In this document: in pieces, positions 35,001 through 38,214 of the stretch | How the letters are laid out: each line of letters opens with the position of its first letter | Position numbering within the stretch: the first letter of the stretch is position 1 | NCBI GenBank assembly: GCA_031178045.1 | Contig: JAPSJT010000005.1 | Span: 1 to 38,214, forward strand | From: Agromyces sp. | Lineage (GTDB): Bacteria; Actinomycetota; Actinomycetes; Actinomycetales; Microbacteriaceae | Direction: 5' to 3' | Length of the DNA stretch: 38,214 bases | Position numbers and translations under genes: made by a program | The notes under the pieces: generated by a model | The model's input: only the letters and a program-made list of their open reading frames with translations | Told to the model about the DNA's origin: nothing | The model's database searches: none

Positions 35001-36664
35001 CCCTCGTCGACGCTCGTCGTGTGGCGAGCGTGCGGTTCGCGGGGGAGTCGTGGTTCACCGCCGTCGAAGACCTCAGCCGCCTTCGCGACGCGCTCGGCGT
35101 GCCGATCCCGCCCGGCCTGCCCGAGGTGTTCGGCGAGCCCGTTCGCGATCCGCTCGGCGACCTCGTGAGCCGGTACGCCCGCACGCACGGGCCGTTCACC
35201 ACCCCCGCCCTCGCGGCGCGATTCGGCATCGGGCAGGCCATCGCGGCATCCGCGCTCGCGCGACTCGCCGGCGAGCGACGCGTGGTCGAGGGGGAGTTCC
35301 TCCCGCACGGCGCCGGCGTCGAGTGGTGCGACACCGAGGTGCTCCGTCGCATCCGACGTCGGTCGCTTGCGGCACTCCGCAACGAGATCGAGCCCGTCGC
35401 CCCTCGCGAGTACGCCAGGTTCCTCCCCGAGTGGCAGCACGTGCCGGCGCGCTTGCGTGGCGTCGACGGGGTCGCAGCCGTCATCGAGCAGCTCGAGGGT
35501 GCGCGCATCCCCGCATCGGCGTGGGAGTCGTTCGTACTGCCCGCCCGGGTCACCGACTACCGGCCGGGTCTGCTCGATGAGCTCACCGCCTCCGGCGAGG
35601 TGCTGTGGGCCGGCGCCGGCTCGCTTGCGGGCGACGACGGCTGGGTGAGCCTGCACCTCGCCGACACCGCCGAACTCACGCTGCCGGCCCCCGCCGCAGC
35701 CCCGCTCGATCCCCTCGAGACCGAGTTGCTCGCCACACTCGGCAACGGCGGCGGCTTCTTCTTCCGACAACTCGTCGAGTCGGTGGGCGCGAGCGACGAG
35801 AAGCTCGTCGTCGAGGCGCTCTGGCGGCTCGCCTGGGCCGGACTGGTGACGAACGACACGTTCGCCCCCGTGCGCGGGCTCGTCGCAGGGCGAGGTGCGC
35901 ACAAGACCGCGCCCGCAACGCCGCGGGCCAGGATGCGCGGGGCATCGCTCTCACGCCGGGCACTCGCCGCCAGCGTGCAGTCGAGCCGGGCGGGCGCGGC
36001 GAGGGCCACGCCGCCGAGCGTCGCCGGACGATGGGCCGTGCTTCCGCTCGCGAGCTCAGCCGCGACTCCCCGGGCGCACGCGCTCGGTGAGACGCTGCTC
36101 GAACGCTACGGCGTCGTCACTCGCGGCTCCGTCATGGCAGAAGGGGTCCTCGGCGGCTTTGCCCTCGCATATCGGGCCCTCGCGGGCTTCGAAGAGACCG
36201 GCCGGGTCCGGCGCGGCTACTTCATCGACGGGCAGGGCGGCGCCCAGTTCGCCTCCACGGCCGCGGTCGACCGGCTGCGGAGCGCCCCGCAGGGCACCGC
36301 GGTGGCGCTCGCCGCGACCGACCCCGCGAACCCGTTCGGCGCCGCGCTCGACTGGCCCGAGCTCGCCGACGGCGGGCATCGCCCCGCCCGAAAGGCCGGC
36401 GCGTTCGTCACGATCGTCGATGGCGAGGCGGTGTTCTACCTCGAGCGCGGGGGCCGCACGACGCTCGTCTTCACCGACGATGCCGACGTGCTCACGGCGG
36501 CGACGAGCGCACTGGCTGAGGCGCTGGCGCGGGCGGGATCGCCCCGGCTGCGCATCGAGACGGTGAACGGATCCGGCGTGTACGGCTCCGCGCTCGACGC
36601 GCCGCTGCGCGCCGCGGGCTTCCGCGAGACCCCGAGGGGGCTGCGCTTCGATGCCAGAAGGTGA
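32096..36664 (+). CDS. lhr: Large ATP-dependent helicase Lhr
   Basis: Lhr is a 3'-5' superfamily 2 helicase with roles in DNA repair, among the largest bacterial helicases. The protein has 1522 residues: Q-region [12 protein letters not shown], Walker A APTGSGKT (about 45-52), DEIH box (about 172-175), SAT motif, then domain 2 with [42 protein letters not shown]. The winged-helix and long C-terminal Lhr domains follow. Between the RecA-like domains lies a Gly/Ala/Ser linker (about 303-343) with small repeats. Start: ATG 32096 is preferred on family length; upstream codons in frame read into the decarboxylase gene. It overlaps nei by 14 bases. Confidence 0.95.
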   Translation: [1522 protein letters not shown]

Positions 36665-37427
36665 CACCGTATTCCAGGCCGCGCGCCGACTCGACCGTGC
36701 GCTCTCGGGCCAATCGGTCACCGCGAGCGATTTCCGGGTGCCCGGCTACGCGACCCTCGACCTCTCTGGCCAGACCGTGCACTCGGTCGTCAGTCGCGGC
36801 AAGCACCTGCTCATGCGCATCGGCGACGTCGTCGTGCACTCGCACCTCAAGATGGAGGGCGAGTGGCGAGTGCACCGGCCGGGGGAGCGCTGGCGACGTC
36901 CGGCGTTCCAGGCGCGCGCGGTCATCGAGACGCCGACCGTGGTCGCCGTGGGCTTCGACCTCGGTGTGCTCGAGGTCTTCCCCGCGGTCGAAGAGCAGGA
37001 GCGGCTCGCGTACCTGGGTCCCGACCTTCTCGGTCCCGACTGGGACGCCGCCGAGGCCGTCCGGCGCATCGCCTCGGCGCCCGAGGTGCCGATCGCGGTC
37101 GCGCTCGGGGAGCAGCGAAATCTCGCGGGGCTCGGCAACGTCTACGTCAACGAGCTCTGCTTCCTGCGCGGCGTCCTGCCGACCCGACCGGTCGGCGAGG
37201 TCGAGCTCGCCCCGATCGTCGACCTCGCGAGCCGCGTCATCCGGGCGAACCGAGATCGCATCGCCCGAACGACGACCGGCCACGACCGTCGCGGCGAACG
37301 CCTCTGGGTCTACTCGCGCGGCGGGGAACGCTGCCGCCGCTGCGGCACGCGCATCGCGCACGGTCGGCTCGGGCGAACCGCGCTCGAGCTCCGCGACACC
37401 TGGTGGTGCCCGAACTGTCAGCGGTGA
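36651..37427 (+). CDS. nei: Endonuclease VIII-type DNA glycosylase (Fpg/Nei family)
   Basis: Bifunctional glycosylase/AP lyase removing oxidised pyrimidines. The 258-residue protein begins MPEGDTVF; after Met removal Pro is the nucleophile and Glu3 the acid, and the GDT form is Nei-like rather than Fpg-like. SRGKHLLMRI has the conserved lysine, NLAGLGNVYVNELCFLRG is the helix-two-turn-helix, and a C-terminal zinc finger C-x2-C (CRRC) and C-x2-C (CPNC) ends the protein. In Mycobacterium, lhr and nei are also adjacent (Rv3296-Rv3297), so the pair is a conserved repair unit. The stop lies 10 bases from the convergent DUF1844 gene. Confidence 0.93.
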   Translation: MPEGDTVFQAARRLDRALSGQSVTASDFRVPGYATLDLSGQTVHSVVSRGKHLLMRIGDVVVHSHLKMEGEWRVHRPGERWRRPAFQARAVIETPTVVAVGFDLGVLEVFPAVEEQERLAYLGPDLLGPDWDAAEAVRRIASAPEVPIAVALGEQRNLAGLGNVYVNELCFLRGVLPTRPVGEVELAPIVDLASRVIRANRDRIARTTTGHDRRGERLWVYSRGGERCRRCGTRIAHGRLGRTALELRDTWWCPNCQR

Positions 37428-37437
37428 ACGGCGCCGC

Positions 37438-37794
37438 TCAGCTGACGGGGCCGGTCCACTTCTCGCCGGGGCCCTGACCGATCGCGTCGGGAATGACGGA
37501 TGCCTCACGGAACGCGAGCTGCAACGAGCGCAGGCCGTCGCGCAGCGATCGGGCGTGCATGTCGCTGATCTCGGGCGCGCCCGCGGTGATGAGGCCGGCG
37601 AGGGCGTTGATGAGCTTGCGGGCCTCGTCGAGGTCGAGCTGCTCGTCGGGGTCGTCGGCGAGTCCCACCTTGACCGCAGCAGCGCTCATGAGGTGGACGG
37701 CGGCGGTCGTGATGACCTCGACCGCCGGGACCTCGGCGATGTCGCGGGTGGCCCCCACGACGATGGACTCGTCTGAACTGTCGCTCACAGACAT
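37438..37794 (-). CDS. DUF1844 protein
   Basis: A 118-residue protein with VPAVEVITTAAVHLMSAAAVKVGL, then LDEARKLINALAGLITAGAPEISDMHARSLRDGLRSLQLAFREA: the DUF1844 pattern of an N-terminal hydrophobic helix and an amphipathic second half, function unknown. It sits next to infC in many Actinobacteria. Two starts are possible: ATG 37794, with AGAGG touching it, or GTG 37788, for which AGAGG is at 6 bases; the latter has the better ribosome spacing. The start is only 8 bases from the -10 box of infC, so the two promoters overlap. Confidence 0.85.
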   Translation of the reverse strand: MSVSDSSDESIVVGATRDIAEVPAVEVITTAAVHLMSAAAVKVGLADDPDEQLDLDEARKLINALAGLITAGAPEISDMHARSLRDGLRSLQLAFREASVIPDAIGQGPGEKWTGPVS

Positions 37795-37801
37795 CCTCTG
37801 T

Positions 37802-38048
37802 TAGACTGCTTCGGGCCCGGGGCCAGTCCCCGGTACGAAAGTGGAGATTCTCCCACCCGCGCATACCGCTTCATCAAGGTTACCGGGTCGATTGCCCTCC
37901 GCTTCCGCTCCGCAAGGCGTGGAAGTAGACAGGGGGCCGTGGTGCTCGACGGTGTGATTCCGTCCGAGCCTGCGTGGATCTTCCACTCTCGTCGACGGGC
38001 GACATCCGCCTCCCGTCGAGCAGACAGCTTGAGTAGAGGAGAACACGC
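37802..38048 (+). promoter_or_regulatory. infC promoter and structured 5' leader
   Basis: -10 TAGACT at 37802-37807, no good -35. The leader of about 235 bases holds several stems: CCGGGG/CCCCGG (37817-37822/37828-37833), GTGGAAG/CTTCCAC (37919-37925/37980-37986) enclosing GCTCGACGG/CCGTCCGAGC (37944-37952/37960-37969, one bulge), and CTCGACGGG-like nine-pair stem 37991-37999 with 38012-38019, just before AGAGGAG (38035-38041). It resembles an autoregulated ribosomal-operon leader. Confidence 0.5.
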
Positions 38049-38214
38049 ATCAGCGATCCCCGTACCAACGACCGTATCCGCGTCCCTGAGGTCCGCCTCG
38101 TGGGACCAGGCGGAGAGCAGGTCGGCGTCGTGAAGATCGAGGTGGCCCTGCGGCTCGCGCAGGAGGCCGATCTCGATCTCGTCGAGGTCGCACCGAACTC
38201 CAAGCCGCCGGTCG
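38049..38214 (+). CDS. infC: Translation initiation factor IF-3, N-terminal part, AUC start
   Basis: IF3 checks the initiator codon and keeps ribosomal subunits apart. The first 55 codons are present, running off the window: [53 protein letters not shown], the conserved N-domain. No ATG, GTG or TTG is available at the front: an in-frame TAG lies at 38034, and the only codons before the conserved start are AGG AGA ACA CGC. AGGAG (38037-38041) is 7 bases before ATC 38049, which is therefore the start. AUU or AUC starts in infC are known and allow IF3 to repress itself. Confidence 0.93.
   Translation, partial: MSDPRTNDRIRVPEVRLVGPGGEQVGVVKIEVALRLAQEADLDLVEVAPNSKPPV

Noticed and set aside
31970-35902. 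A 1310-codon open frame antisense to lhr
   Set aside because: It is the usual shadow frame of a GC-rich gene. The protein is Arg/Glu/Asp-rich with no domain, while the plus strand encodes a complete Lhr with all helicase motifs.
1-38214. CRISPR arrays, tRNA or rRNA genes, insertion sequences, phage genes
   Set aside because: I read the intergenic regions for regular repeats, cloverleaf-like arms and transposase or integrase motifs and saw none.

Overview
The window is a chromosomal segment of a very GC-rich actinobacterium. Codons end almost always in G or C, many genes appear leaderless (a TANNNT box 6-9 bases before ATG/GTG), and the backbone order rnj-ftsK-pgsA-cinA-clgR-recA-recX-miaB-miaA-dapF-hflX-lexA is typical of Actinobacteria. 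Gene content and protein style (PriA-type HisA, DUF3046, Nei2 next to Lhr, MetE without an obvious B12 switch) suggest the family Microbacteriaceae, perhaps near Agromyces. That placement is inference from general knowledge and was not searched.

Layout. 1-5855: 3' part of RNase J, a GNAT acetyltransferase, ftsK, pgsA and cinA. 5834-11515: an accessory block inside the conserved order, made of a CitA/CitB-type two-component system (minus strand) divergent from a tctC-tctB-tctA tripartite tricarboxylate transporter, with repeated ACGACC motifs between them. 11516-14337: clgR, DUF3046, recA and recX, with a SigH/SigR-type promoter before clgR and a LexA box before recA. 14350-19962: the tRNA-modification genes miaB and miaA, then dapF, an RsmC-like methyltransferase (minus) and hflX. 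19963-23604: the methionine operon metF-metE with a structured leader and a strong terminator hairpin. 23670-25144: an alpha/beta hydrolase and a dihydrofolate-reductase-like gene flanked by a duplicated 51-base segment. 25143-26471: lexA and a divergent LysM membrane protein, a probable SOS division inhibitor. 26518-30549: hisC-hisB-hisH, then priA/hisA and an SseB-like gene. 30631-37427: a PLP-dependent decarboxylase, the giant helicase lhr and nei. 37438-38214: DUF1844 (minus) divergent from infC, which starts at a non-AUG codon after a structured leader.

Functional themes. The SOS loop is unusually complete: lexA, its divergent LysM partner and recA all carry recognisable LexA boxes placed over their promoters, and the repair genes recX, lhr and nei lie in the same window. 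clgR, a protease-regulon activator, has an oxidative/heat-stress promoter. I see no phage, transposase, CRISPR array, rRNA or tRNA. No clearly new multi-gene system stands out. The observations most worth following are the AUC start and leader of infC, the duplication scar around the DHFR-like gene, the leaderless mini-ORF fused by TGATG to hisA, the SOS promoter pair at lexA, and the TCS/transporter insertion with its repeat array.
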